Assembly: GCA_030622135.1 (NCBI GenBank)
Contig: JAUXGL010000034.1
Span: 1 to 32,054 of the forward strand
Direction: 5' to 3'
Source of the DNA: Deltaproteobacteria bacterium
Lineage (GTDB): Bacteria > Myxococcota > B64-G9
DNA: 32,054 nucleotides
The notes under the pieces were generated by a model, which ran no database searches, was not told the DNA's origin, and saw only the letters and a list, made by a program, of their open reading frames with translations. Positions 7,846 through 15,416 of the stretch are shown piece by piece. The first letter of the stretch is position 1. Each line of letters begins with the position of its first letter. The position numbers and the translations under genes were made by a program.

Positions 7846-9585
7846 TCACCAGCGCCACCAAAAATCCAGCACCGGGAGAATCGGCGTTTGAAAGCTTTCG
7901 AAATCCCATGGCTCGGTGGAGAACATCAGGCCGATCATGATCCTGAAGGTGTCCCAGCGATGGGCGTATGAGAAGGTGCCTATCAGAGGCATGAGGCCAT
8001 TGTCCAGGAAGTCGTAGCCGCCGGAAACGCTCCAGATGAGGAGGTTCTTCGGGTTCATCACCAGCTCGATTTCCCCTCCGAAGTTGAGCCCGCTTTGTGT
8101 TGGGGTATTCGGCCAAGCATGCCCGGAATTCTCTACTTCAGATCTCGATGATCCCGAGGTGAACGCCGTGTAGCCGGCGCATGCCGAGATATACAGCCGG
8201 TGGCCGATCGGGATGGTGGCGATCAGCCGGCCATCGATAGCACCAAGCTTATTCGGGAAGAAGTATCCCCCCCCGGCCTCGACCGCTGCCGCGAAATGGG
8301 AGGTTCTGATAAAGCTCCACTTGGCCAGCAAATTAAGAAATCCTATTGAATTCGCGAATATGGAGGTGGATAGCTGGAATCTGCCCGCGATGCCCACGCC
8401 GGTCGGGCGCAGCAGACCAACCTCCCACTCTCCGTCCCTGAGCGTGTAGGCGTTCAAAAAAGCGGGGATCTCGTCGCTCTCCCAGCCCTGGCGCTGGATG
8501 ATGCCCTTTTGCACCAGCACGTCATAATCGACCTGTCTGAGCTTGCCTGTGTTCAGGACGCTTGTCGATCCTGCCTTGATGTCGATCTGTCCTTCTTGCA
8601 GGTTATCCGGCGTTCTGAAACGCACGAAGTAAGGTCCGGCAGGCAGCCACACGATACGTGCTTTTTCGGATACGTGGGCTTCCATTTCCAGGGGATCGTT
8701 GGATCCCTTTCCCCGGTGCAGCAGATACACACCGGGATTGGTAAGCTCGAGCGATCCGATATCTCTTGTGGTCTGGAGGTGGCTGAGAACCAGATCCGCC
8801 TTGCCCCGCATTTCAAAGTGGAAAGTCGGGTGCTGGATACCGACGAGCGTTCTGGCCGTGCTCACGATCGTTCGCTCGGACGTATAGCGATAAGCCTCGG
8901 CCAGCGTCACTCTCGCGTCGGCATTGGAGTCGGCAGCACCTCTCAGCGCGGACATCAAATGGTGGGTGAAGAACGAGCCCCCGAGATCATCCGATTCCTG
9001 GGCCTCCTCGCCGGCGGACGCCGATGAGAGGATCACGAAGCCCTCTGTCTGGGTGGCGTCATTCGGCAGCAGGGCAAAAGGCTTGCTGAGCTTGAAGCCC
9101 TTGACCCGGGTGGCTTGCCCGGAGCGGCAGGCGTCGATGATCAGCAGACGCAGGTCGGCGGACGAGCCCATGGTCAGATCTCTGAACTCCTCCCAGGACA
9201 TTGAGGTCGGACCTAGATGGAGCGATAGGGCATCGGCGTGTCCGGAGTAAAACACCAAAAGCACGCTGCGGCAATCCCGGCAGACCTCCGATCGGATCCG
9301 GACGTTCAGCCTGGCCAGGCTGCTGCGGAGGCCGTCGGCTGTCGGATCTTCGAGAACCACGACGTTTTTTTGGGGGAACATGCCGTGGCGCATCAATACA
9401 TCGGCCAGTTGTCTGGCATCCTTGGCAGCGTAGCGAAGAGGGTGCTCACCGGCCTGACCGTGATTGGAGCCTACCAGAATCGCGTACCTTGAGCTTGCCC
9501 AGGTGTGAGATGCAAGTAAGCAGAGGGAAACCAAGATAAGTGCCAGCATGGCCCCGCGGCCACTCGCGTGGCTCGAACCTGTCAT
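7846..9585 (-). CDS. Secreted caspase-like (peptidase C14) protein fused to a beta-barrel domain
   Basis: A 579-residue protein. ATG 9585 overlaps the anti-sigma stop codon (ATGA). Residues 1-30 form a signal peptide (hydrophobic LALILVSLCLLASH, then TWA-SSR). Residues about 33-270 are a caspase p20-type domain: RYAILVGSN, the catalytic His116 in FYSGHAD and Cys153 in LLIIDACRSG, so the dyad is intact. Residues about 280-365 form a small beta-rich, PEGA-like segment (VYLLHRG to LPAGPYFVRF). Residues 376-579 are a predicted outer-membrane barrel paralogous to the downstream gene. The expected location is the periplasm, with the C-terminus in the outer membrane. Caspase-like domains are often linked to regulated proteolysis; the substrate is unknown. 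The ECF sigma/anti-sigma pair upstream suggests stress-regulated expression or signalling. Confidence 0.85.
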   Translation of the reverse strand: MTGSSHASGRGAMLALILVSLCLLASHTWASSRYAILVGSNHGQAGEHPLRYAAKDARQLADVLMRHGMFPQKNVVVLEDPTADGLRSSLARLNVRIRSEVCRDCRSVLLVFYSGHADALSLHLGPTSMSWEEFRDLTMGSSADLRLLIIDACRSGQATRVKGFKLSKPFALLPNDATQTEGFVILSSASAGEEAQESDDLGGSFFTHHLMSALRGAADSNADARVTLAEAYRYTSERTIVSTARTLVGIQHPTFHFEMRGKADLVLSHLQTTRDIGSLELTNPGVYLLHRGKGSNDPLEMEAHVSEKARIVWLPAGPYFVRFRTPDNLQEGQIDIKAGSTSVLNTGKLRQVDYDVLVQKGIIQRQGWESDEIPAFLNAYTLRDGEWEVGLLRPTGVGIAGRFQLSTSIFANSIGFLNLLAKWSFIRTSHFAAAVEAGGGYFFPNKLGAIDGRLIATIPIGHRLYISACAGYTAFTSGSSRSEVENSGHAWPNTPTQSGLNFGGEIELVMNPKNLLIWSVSGGYDFLDNGLMPLIGTFSYAHRWDTFRIMIGLMFSTEPWDFESFQTPILPVLDFWWRW

Positions 9586-10307
9586 GGCTTCACCATAAGC
9601 TCCCAGGTCTTCATATGGCAACCTCTGGTGGCCTCGGGAGGCGCGCGGTCGCGGTCCAGATCGGCAAGGCATTTTTGCAGGTCAACTGAGCTCCCGCACG
9701 CGAGAAGCACGAGCCGCGTGCGTCCGGGGGTTGCGGTAAGGCCGATGGGAAGCCATTTGTCTGCCGGGAGGTCGCCTTCGAAAAGGATCTCGCAGGCATG
9801 CTGTTCACAACCGCCGAGAGCCACCACGCGGCCAGAGGCTCCCAGAACACGGAGCCTGAGCTGATCGCCCACAAGAAGCGGCGGTAGCTTCTCCAAGGGA
9901 GTCGATTGGGCGATGATGCGGCCTGCTCTCAGAAGCGTTACATCGAGCGAGAGTGTTCCTTTAGCCCGCAGGCCGAAATCACCACGCCTGTCGGAAGTCG
10001 GCAGCAGGAAAAGCACGACGACCGCTATCATCGATATGGTTGCGGTCGCCAGTGTCCAGGGTATCCAGCGCGCGGGTGTGTGCGAGTCGGTGTCGAGAAG
10101 CCGTTGTGGGATGTGCTCGCAGGCGGCAAGTTCGACCTGCTCGCGTTCCCGATCGACCAGTTTCTGGCAGCGCGGGCATGTGTTCAGGTGGGCTTCTGCG
10201 ATCCGGCTCATCCTCGGGCTCAGCTCGCCCAAGACAAACCGGGATACGGTGAAATGCGAGAGGCATTCCAAAGATTGCCTGGTGCGTGGGATCCGGTCGC
10301 TCGTCAT
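9582..10307 (-). CDS. Zinc-finger transmembrane anti-sigma factor
   Basis: A 241-residue protein. The N-terminus carries the anti-sigma zinc-binding motif His40-x3-Cys44-x2-Cys47 (AHLNTCPRCQ). One transmembrane helix spans about residues 81-103. A ~135-residue extracytoplasmic domain follows, with strands such as LSLDVTLLRAGRII and several Cys residues; no family was recognised for it. The gene overlaps both neighbours by ATGA: its ATG (10307) overlaps the sigma-factor stop and its stop overlaps the caspase-like start, so translation is probably coupled. In known systems such proteins hold an ECF sigma factor at the membrane until a signal inactivates them. Here the periplasmic protease-like partner could be the sensor, the target or an output; that is inference. 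Confidence 0.85.
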   Translation of the reverse strand: MTSDRIPRTRQSLECLSHFTVSRFVLGELSPRMSRIAEAHLNTCPRCQKLVDREREQVELAACEHIPQRLLDTDSHTPARWIPWTLATATISMIAVVVLFLLPTSDRRGDFGLRAKGTLSLDVTLLRAGRIIAQSTPLEKLPPLLVGDQLRLRVLGASGRVVALGGCEQHACEILFEGDLPADKWLPIGLTATPGRTRLVLLACGSSVDLQKCLADLDRDRAPPEATRGCHMKTWELMVKP

Positions 10308-10825
10308 TGTGATCTCTTTGGCTCGGATACTTCCAGAAGCCGTCGCGCGTGCCTTCGAAATCGTTCCAGTCGCCGGCCCACGGTTCGCCGGTTAATGGAC
10401 AGCAATTCTGCGATTTCTTTGTGCTCCATGTCGTCGAGGTAGTAGTACGAGGCGATGCGAGCCTCTTTTTTGGAAACCTTTGCCAGTAGCTGTCTAAGTA
10501 CCAAACTCTCGTCCGGCGCTTGAAATCCTTTGCCATGGGGATTGGCACCTGCTTGATCGAGCAACTCCTGTCTCCGGCGCGTGTCGCGCAGATGGTTGAG
10601 CGACATGTTGGTCGCCATCCGGTAGAGCAGACCGGCCGGGTTTTCCTCCCGGCCGCCCTTTCGTCTATGTTGGAGATACCTCACGAATACCTCCTGGGCC
10701 ACATCGTCAGCCAGCGTGGGGTTTTTGAGAATCCTGAGAGCACGGTTTCGTACCATGACGATATATCGCCGGTAGATCGTGCCGATGTCCACTTTGCCGG
10801 CCGGCTGGTTGTGTGCCGTTTTCAA
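10304..10825 (-). CDS. ECF-subfamily RNA polymerase sigma factor
   Basis: A 173-residue protein, the usual size for an ECF sigma factor. Region 2 is seen at about residues 18-55 (YRRYIVMVRNRALRIL, then LADDVAQEVFVRYL). Region 4 lies at about 110-165 with a helix-turn-helix (DMEHKEIAELLSINRRTVGRRL). The frame starts with TTG at 10825, preceded 9 nt upstream by AGGGG; no in-frame ATG lies before region 2. It heads the leftward operon with anti-sigma factor and caspase-like protein. The regulon is unknown. Confidence 0.9.
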   Translation of the reverse strand: MKTAHNQPAGKVDIGTIYRRYIVMVRNRALRILKNPTLADDVAQEVFVRYLQHRRKGGREENPAGLLYRMATNMSLNHLRDTRRRQELLDQAGANPHGKGFQAPDESLVLRQLLAKVSKKEARIASYYYLDDMEHKEIAELLSINRRTVGRRLERFRRHARRLLEVSEPKRSQ

Positions 10826-10863
10826 AAATAAAGACCCCTGGCGAGTGGGTTCTTGGACAGGAA

Positions 10864-10892
10864 ATACTATGCTATCGAGTCAGGAGGATCAA
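10864..10892 (-). promoter_or_regulatory. Possible promoter of the sigma/anti-sigma/caspase operon
   Basis: On the minus strand TTGATC (10887-10892), a 17-bp spacer and TAGTAT (10864-10869) lie about 40 nt upstream of the TTG start. The -35 is part of a 7-bp inverted repeat (ggatcaa 10886-10892, ttgatcc 10901-10907), a possible operator. Confidence 0.4.
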
Positions 10893-10936
10893 TCCATGGC
10901 TTGATCCCCCAATCTTCCATTGGTGCCCCTACGTTC

Positions 10937-11002
10937 CGTAACTTCTAAGAAACTCGATTGTAAGTCCTTGATATTGCTGAGTCGAGTTTCTTAGGAGTTA
11001 CG
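10937..11002. repeat. 66-bp element: 21-bp near-perfect inverted repeat with 24-nt loop
   Basis: The left arm 10937-10957 and right arm 10982-11002 pair over 21 bp with one mismatch (core taagaaactcga). There is no T-tract on either side. It could be a MITE-like or REP-like sequence, or an RNA hairpin. It lies in the 529-bp gap between the sigma-factor gene and the cyclase gene. Confidence 0.8.
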
Positions 11003-11034
11003 ACTTGACTTTTTGCGAGGCCATCACGTTTGAG

Positions 11035-11139
11035 TTACTCTGACCCTTCTCTCTTTTGTGCTTCCAACAGCGACTTCCTTGCGGCGATGGCCAGGAATCC
11101 AGACCGGGTGGTGCCCAGGGCCGCGGAGAACTCGTCCAC
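11035..11139 (-). pseudogene. Possible remnant of a ribbon-helix-helix antitoxin
   Basis: A 34-codon open frame (GTG 11139 to TAA 11035) encodes VDEFSAALGTTRSGFLAIAA then RKSLLE, which resembles the C-terminal ribbon-helix-helix of HicB-like antitoxins (the x-G-x-T-R-S-x-F-L-x-x-A-A-R pattern). The N-terminal part of such a protein is missing, the ATG beside the promoter is in another frame, and no toxin gene is seen. A promoter with a palindrome lies just upstream. The homology is judged by eye from a short stretch, so this may be chance. Confidence 0.3.
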
Positions 11140-11146
11140 GTTGCCA

Positions 11147-11181
11147 TGTGTATATTATACACACTTCATTTCAGTTATCAA
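11147..11181 (-). promoter_or_regulatory. Sigma70-like promoter overlapping an AT-rich palindrome
   Basis: On the minus strand TTGATA (11176-11181), a 16-bp spacer and a perfect TATAAT (11154-11159) form a good promoter. The -10 lies inside the palindrome tgtgtata-t-tatacaca (11147-11163), the arrangement typical of autoregulated toxin-antitoxin operators. It reads toward the antitoxin-like remnant. The rest of the 10826-11354 gap shows no further gene. Confidence 0.45.
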
Positions 11182-11354
11182 CGGACCACCGCAACGCCCC
11201 TCCTCCCCATTTTCCAGAGTGTGTGAGCGACCGTGTCGTGCCTTGGCTAGCCATGCCCCCTCCACTGCCTGAATCGCAGGCTGGGAATGCTGGGAATTGA
11301 CACGAAACGGGGTATCCTCTAATCTGCAAGTCTGCGTTTTTGTGGGAGCAAAAC

Positions 11355-13697
11355 GTGCTGAAGAAGCTGTTTAGACCATCCGGCTTCAAACTGGGTCTCT
11401 TGCTCACTCTGCTGTTCTGCCTGGTTAAGCTGAATTACCTGGTCTTTGCGGGGGCGCACGCCTTCCGGTTCATCGAGAACATCGAGAACTCGCTTCTGGA
11501 TCTCAAATTTCAGATTCGCGGCGGTCCCGGCACCCCCGAAGAGAAGCAGGTCTTCCAGGAAAAGGCCCACGTGGTCATCGCGGCCATCGACGAGAAGAGC
11601 GTTCGGATGGAAGACCTGGGCATGTTCCCCTGGCCCCGCGACAAGATCGGTATGCTCATCCGGCAGTTGAACAAGTGCGGCGCCAAGGTCATCGGTTTCG
11701 ACGTGGTTTTCTCGGAGCCCGACGCCTCCCGCACCGCGCCGGTGGTCGGGTCCATCGTGGAGAAATACGCCCAGGCATCCAGCCGGGACGAGGCCTTCCA
11801 GAAGGAACTCGAGGAGATCTATGCCCGGGTGCAGGGGGACAAGATCCTGGCCAAGGTGATCGAAGATTCGGAAAACGTGGTGCTGGGCTACTTCTTCTTC
11901 ACCAATCCCGAGGAAGTGGCCAAGCTGTCCGACCGGGACAAGCAAGAAATCAAGGAGGGAAAAGACAGCATCGGTTTCGGAACGATTGCATACACGGCCA
12001 AGTCACCGCGGACCAACGTGGGAGAGTGGTTTCACCGGGCGCTGGGCGTGAGGGCCAATATCCCCGTCTTGACCGAAGCGACGGAGCGCTACGGGTTCTT
12101 CAACCAGGTCCCGGACCAGGACCGGATCTACCGCCGGGTCCCCATGGTATTCGCCTTCGATGGCAATGTGTTCCCGTCGCTGTCTTTGCAGGTGCTCTCG
12201 GCCTACTACGAACAGCCGGTCGAGTTGCTGGTCAATACCATCACCAAGAACGAGCACATACCGGGCTTTGTGGGCCTGTTCATCGGGCCGCTGGGAATGC
12301 CCACCGAGGAGCACGTCGAGATTCCCGTGGAGACCGGAGGAATGTTCCGGGTCAACTATTACGGCGGGGGGCGGACCTTCAAGCATGTTTCGGCGGGGGA
12401 CATCATCCATGGCGAGCCCCAGGCTTGCGCCGATGTGAATGACAAAGTGGTACTGGTCGGCGCCACCACCTGGGGTATCTACGACCTGAGGCCCACGCCG
12501 TTCGAGCACAGCTTTCCAGGCGTGGAGATCCACGCCAGCGCCATCGAGAACGTGATTACGAAGGATTTCACCAGCCGGCCGATTGTCCTCCAGCACTTCG
12601 AGGCGTTGTTCATTCTACTGGCGGGGATTTTCCTCAGCTGGGTTTTAAACCGCATCCGGTTGACCTTGGGTCTGCTGGTGGTCATCGGCCTGTTCTTAGG
12701 CGTACTGGCGGCCGACTCCGTGTTTCTGTTTAGGAGCGGTATCCAGGCGCACATCGTCTGGCCCCTGGTGCACATGGTGGTTTTGTTCATGGGGGTGGCC
12801 GTCTACCGCTACGCGACCGAGGAGCGGCAGAAGCGGGAGATCCGGCACGCGTTTCAGTTTTACCTGTCGGGCAGCGTCATCGACACCATGCTGCACGATA
12901 CCTCCAAGCTGAAGCTGGGCGGGGAGCGCCGCGAGCTGACCGTGCTGTTCTCCGACATCCGCGGGTTTACCACCATCTCCGAGCAGATGGCTCCCGAGGC
13001 GGTGACCGAGCTGTTGAACGAGTACCTGACCCCCATGACCGACCTGGTATTCAAGTACAACGGTACCCTGGACAAATACATGGGCGATGCCGTCATGGCT
13101 TTCTTCGGCGCCCCGGTGTCCTTCGCGGACCACCCCCGGGCCGCCTGCCGGACGGCGCTGGGGATGATGGAGAAGCTCCGGGAGCTGCGGGCGGACTGGC
13201 GGGTGCGGGACATGCCCGAGCTGGATATCGGCATCGGGGTCAACACCGGCCCCATGTCGGTGGGCAACATGGGCTCGGCCGATCGCTTCGACTACACGGT
13301 GCTGGGCGATCACGTAAACCTGGGCTCGCGGCTGGAGGGTTTGAACAAGCAGTTCGGGACTCACATCATCGTCAGCGAGTTCACCCAGGCGAAGCTGGGC
13401 GATCATTTTACCTGCCGGGAGCTGGATGCCGTTTTGGTCAAGGGCAAGCTGGAGCCCGTGCGCATCTTCGAGCTGCTTCACCGGGGTCCGGCGGATCCGG
13501 ACCAGGACGGCTGGATTGAGGATTTCCACGGCGCGCTGGGCAAATACAAGCAACGCGAGTGGGCCCGGGCCATCGCCGGGTTCGAGAAGCTGTCGGAGGA
13601 CCGGGTTTCGAAGATGTACATCCAGCGGTGCATGGAGATGCAGGCGAACCCGCCGGGACCCGAGTGGGACGGCTTGTTCAAGATGACTACCAAATGA
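11355..13697 (+). CDS. CHASE2-domain class III adenylate cyclase
   Basis: A 780-residue protein. GTG 11355 is preferred over the in-frame TTG at 11340 because GGGAG lies 6 nt before it. An N-terminal helix (about 13-35) leads into a periplasmic CHASE2 sensor (about 36-385: VIAAIDEKSV, MFPWPRDKIG, IGFDVVFSEPD, VGATTWGIYDLRPTP). Two or three more helices follow (about 415-485), then a cytoplasmic class III cyclase domain (about 525-700). Metal-binding aspartates lie in FSDIRGFT (Asp534) and DKYMGDAVMAFFG (Asp578). Lys574 and Thr648 form the Lys/Thr pair seen in bacterial ATP-using cyclases, and Asn655/Arg659 lie in GDHVNLGSRL. All are present, so activity is expected. The final ~70 residues form a short helical tail. 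It heads a cluster with a cyclic-nucleotide-binding protein and a phosphodiesterase-like gene. Confidence 0.92.
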   Translation: MLKKLFRPSGFKLGLLLTLLFCLVKLNYLVFAGAHAFRFIENIENSLLDLKFQIRGGPGTPEEKQVFQEKAHVVIAAIDEKSVRMEDLGMFPWPRDKIGMLIRQLNKCGAKVIGFDVVFSEPDASRTAPVVGSIVEKYAQASSRDEAFQKELEEIYARVQGDKILAKVIEDSENVVLGYFFFTNPEEVAKLSDRDKQEIKEGKDSIGFGTIAYTAKSPRTNVGEWFHRALGVRANIPVLTEATERYGFFNQVPDQDRIYRRVPMVFAFDGNVFPSLSLQVLSAYYEQPVELLVNTITKNEHIPGFVGLFIGPLGMPTEEHVEIPVETGGMFRVNYYGGGRTFKHVSAGDIIHGEPQACADVNDKVVLVGATTWGIYDLRPTPFEHSFPGVEIHASAIENVITKDFTSRPIVLQHFEALFILLAGIFLSWVLNRIRLTLGLLVVIGLFLGVLAADSVFLFRSGIQAHIVWPLVHMVVLFMGVAVYRYATEERQKREIRHAFQFYLSGSVIDTMLHDTSKLKLGGERRELTVLFSDIRGFTTISEQMAPEAVTELLNEYLTPMTDLVFKYNGTLDKYMGDAVMAFFGAPVSFADHPRAACRTALGMMEKLRELRADWRVRDMPELDIGIGVNTGPMSVGNMGSADRFDYTVLGDHVNLGSRLEGLNKQFGTHIIVSEFTQAKLGDHFTCRELDAVLVKGKLEPVRIFELLHRGPADPDQDGWIEDFHGALGKYKQREWARAIAGFEKLSEDRVSKMYIQRCMEMQANPPGPEWDGLFKMTTK

Positions 13698-13766
13698 TGC
13701 CGGGAGGGTGTCGTGTAATCCAGGGATTCAAGCGAGATACCCTAAAGATGGTAGCTCCCATTGGAT

Positions 13767-13778
13767 CAGTCGTCAACC
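13767..13778 (-). repeat. Short copy of the dispersed TTGACG motif
   Basis: GGTTGACGACTG on the minus strand, differing by one base from the GGTTGACGATTG core of the other intergenic copies. It lies in the 176-bp gap after the cyclase gene; nothing else notable is seen there. Confidence 0.3.
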
Positions 13779-13873
13779 GGCCGGCGGAAACGCTTGCCGA
13801 AAAGGTCTAGACAGGGAGCGCGCCGGCGGGTTACAAGAAAAAGGTGTTGATCCAACCGGGCGGGAGTACACGC

Positions 13874-14524
13874 ATGGCGGACAGCGATAAACTTTTCGAG
13901 CGTTTCGGAAAAGAGTTTTCACCCGGCACGGTGGTTTTCAAGGAAGGCGATGTCGGCAACGAGATGTACGTCATCCAGTCCGGGAAGGTTAACATCACCA
14001 AGAAGGCCCGTGACCAGGAGAAATTGCTGGTAACCTTGGGGCCGGGCGCCTTTTTCGGCGAGATGGCCATCATCAACAACAAGCCCCGATCCGCCGGAGC
14101 GGTGGTGGTGGAAATCGCCCGGTTGCTGGTCATCGGACCCAAGACTTTTGATGCCATGATCCGCGGCAACGCCGAGATTGCCGTGCGGATGATTAAAATA
14201 CTCGCGCAGCGGCTGCAAGAGGCCGATGAGCAGATCGAGAACCTGATGCTGAAAGACCACAACAGCCGGGTGGTCCACTTTCTTACCAACCTGGTCTCCA
14301 AGGGACAGTCCGTCCCGGGCGGGACCCTGGTGGACGTGGATCCGAAGGCGCTTTCTCAGAAGATCGGGATCGAGGTGGCGCAGATCGACGAGGTGTTGGA
14401 CAAGCTCCTGAAGGCGAAACTAATCCGCAGGCATGCAGAAGGCGGCTTGTTGATCCATGAAGTGAACCGGCTGCGCGAATTCCTGGAATTCCTGGAGATG
14501 AAGGAAAAGTTCGGGGATATATAG
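13874..14524 (+). CDS. Crp/Fnr-type cyclic-nucleotide-binding regulator
   Basis: A 216-residue protein; ATG 13874 has GGGAG 7 nt upstream. The N-terminal ~115 residues form a cNMP-binding barrel: PGTVVFKEGD, MYVIQSGKV, and the phosphate-binding cassette FFGEMAIINNKPRSA, in which Glu63 and Arg72 match the residues that contact cyclic nucleotide in CAP-type domains. A long helix (EADEQIENLMLKDH) leads to a winged-helix-like C-terminal domain (LSQKIGIEVAQIDEVLDKLL). The recognition helix is less canonical than in CRP, so DNA binding is likely rather than certain. It lies between cyclase and phosphodiesterase genes, consistent with being the local cAMP receptor. Confidence 0.85.
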   Translation: MADSDKLFERFGKEFSPGTVVFKEGDVGNEMYVIQSGKVNITKKARDQEKLLVTLGPGAFFGEMAIINNKPRSAGAVVVEIARLLVIGPKTFDAMIRGNAEIAVRMIKILAQRLQEADEQIENLMLKDHNSRVVHFLTNLVSKGQSVPGGTLVDVDPKALSQKIGIEVAQIDEVLDKLLKAKLIRRHAEGGLLIHEVNRLREFLEFLEMKEKFGDI

Positions 14525-14636
14525 CACCGCAGCTCCACAGGGGTTGCTGAGAAACGCAAAAAGCGCGGCATACCGAAGGGTTGGGCTGGGCTGCGCTTCA
14601 CCGCAGGGCCTATTCGCGGGCGTTGGGAGACTTTGA

Positions 14637-15413
14637 TTGCCCACTCCCATTCAAATCGAAGTACTGGGTTGCCACGGCGGCGAGATGGCCGGGTATCTCC
14701 CACCCAGCATGCTGATCGATGAAAAAATCATGTTGGATGCCGGCTCGTTTTCGAGCGTGTTGACCTTCGAGCGGCAGCTCGAGATCGATCACGTGCTGAT
14801 CAGTCACGCGCACTGCGATCATGTCAAGGATCTGGCGCTGTTCGCCGACCTGATCATCGGCCACCGCCGGAAGTCGGTGAAGATCCATGCCTCGCCCGGC
14901 GCCATGAAGACAATCCGGGGAGACTTCTTCAATAACCGTTTCTGGCCGGACTTTTTCATGCTTCCCAACCCGGACAATCCCGTGCTCAAGCAGGCCGTGT
15001 TCAAACCGGAGCGATCCTTCCGGGTGGGTCGGCTCGCCGTCCGGGCGATTCCGGTCAGCCACCCGGTGGAGTCCATGGCCTTCATCGTTCGGGGTCCCAC
15101 CGGCACGTTCGTCTACACCGGTGATACCGGTCCCACCCAAAAGCTGTGGCGGGCGGTCAACCGGGTGCGGAACCTGAAACTTTTGATGATCGAGACCAAG
15201 TTCCCAAACGATCTGCAGGTGGTGGCGGATGCGGCGGGCCATCTGACGCCCCGGACCTTGGCGGAAGAGTTGAAGAAGATTGACGCTGCCGACGTTCCCA
15301 TCGAGTTGTACCACCTAAAGCCCGATCGCATGAGCGACCTTGAAACCGAAATCTCCGCCCTCGGCGACCCCCGCATACGGATCATGAAGATTGGCGATCG
15401 TTTCAAGGTCTGA
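14637..15413 (+). CDS. Metallo-beta-lactamase-fold 3',5'-cyclic-nucleotide phosphodiesterase (class II type)
   Basis: A 258-residue protein starting at TTG 14637, with GGGAGA 6 nt upstream; no ATG fits. The N-terminus (IQIEVLGCHGGEMAGYLPPS, then MLDAG) and the metal motif HAHCDH (57-62) resemble class II cyclic-nucleotide phosphodiesterases of the yeast PDE1/bacterial CpdP type. His142, Asp163 (YTGDTGP), His202 and His226 supply the remaining expected metal ligands. The protein is cytoplasmic, with no signal peptide. Position after a cyclase and a cNMP receptor supports hydrolysis of cAMP to AMP. A different MBL hydrolase role is possible. Confidence 0.75.
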   Translation: MPTPIQIEVLGCHGGEMAGYLPPSMLIDEKIMLDAGSFSSVLTFERQLEIDHVLISHAHCDHVKDLALFADLIIGHRRKSVKIHASPGAMKTIRGDFFNNRFWPDFFMLPNPDNPVLKQAVFKPERSFRVGRLAVRAIPVSHPVESMAFIVRGPTGTFVYTGDTGPTQKLWRAVNRVRNLKLLMIETKFPNDLQVVADAAGHLTPRTLAEELKKIDAADVPIELYHLKPDRMSDLETEISALGDPRIRIMKIGDRFKV

Positions 15414-15416
15414 TTC

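Noticed and set aside
10937-11002. Integron attC site
   Set aside because: The ends do not match the RYYYAAC/GTTRRRY core sites, the stem lacks the usual asymmetry, and no integrase or cassette array is present.
11030-11272. 80-codon plus-strand open frame in the gap before the cyclase gene
   Set aside because: No ribosome-binding site, no recognisable motif, and it crosses the palindromic promoter; the minus-strand antitoxin-like reading is more plausible.
12696-13553. 285-codon minus-strand open frame opposite the cyclase gene
   Set aside because: It mirrors the GC-rich coding strand; the cyclase frame carries all conserved motifs and the opposite product is low-complexity and unrecognisable.
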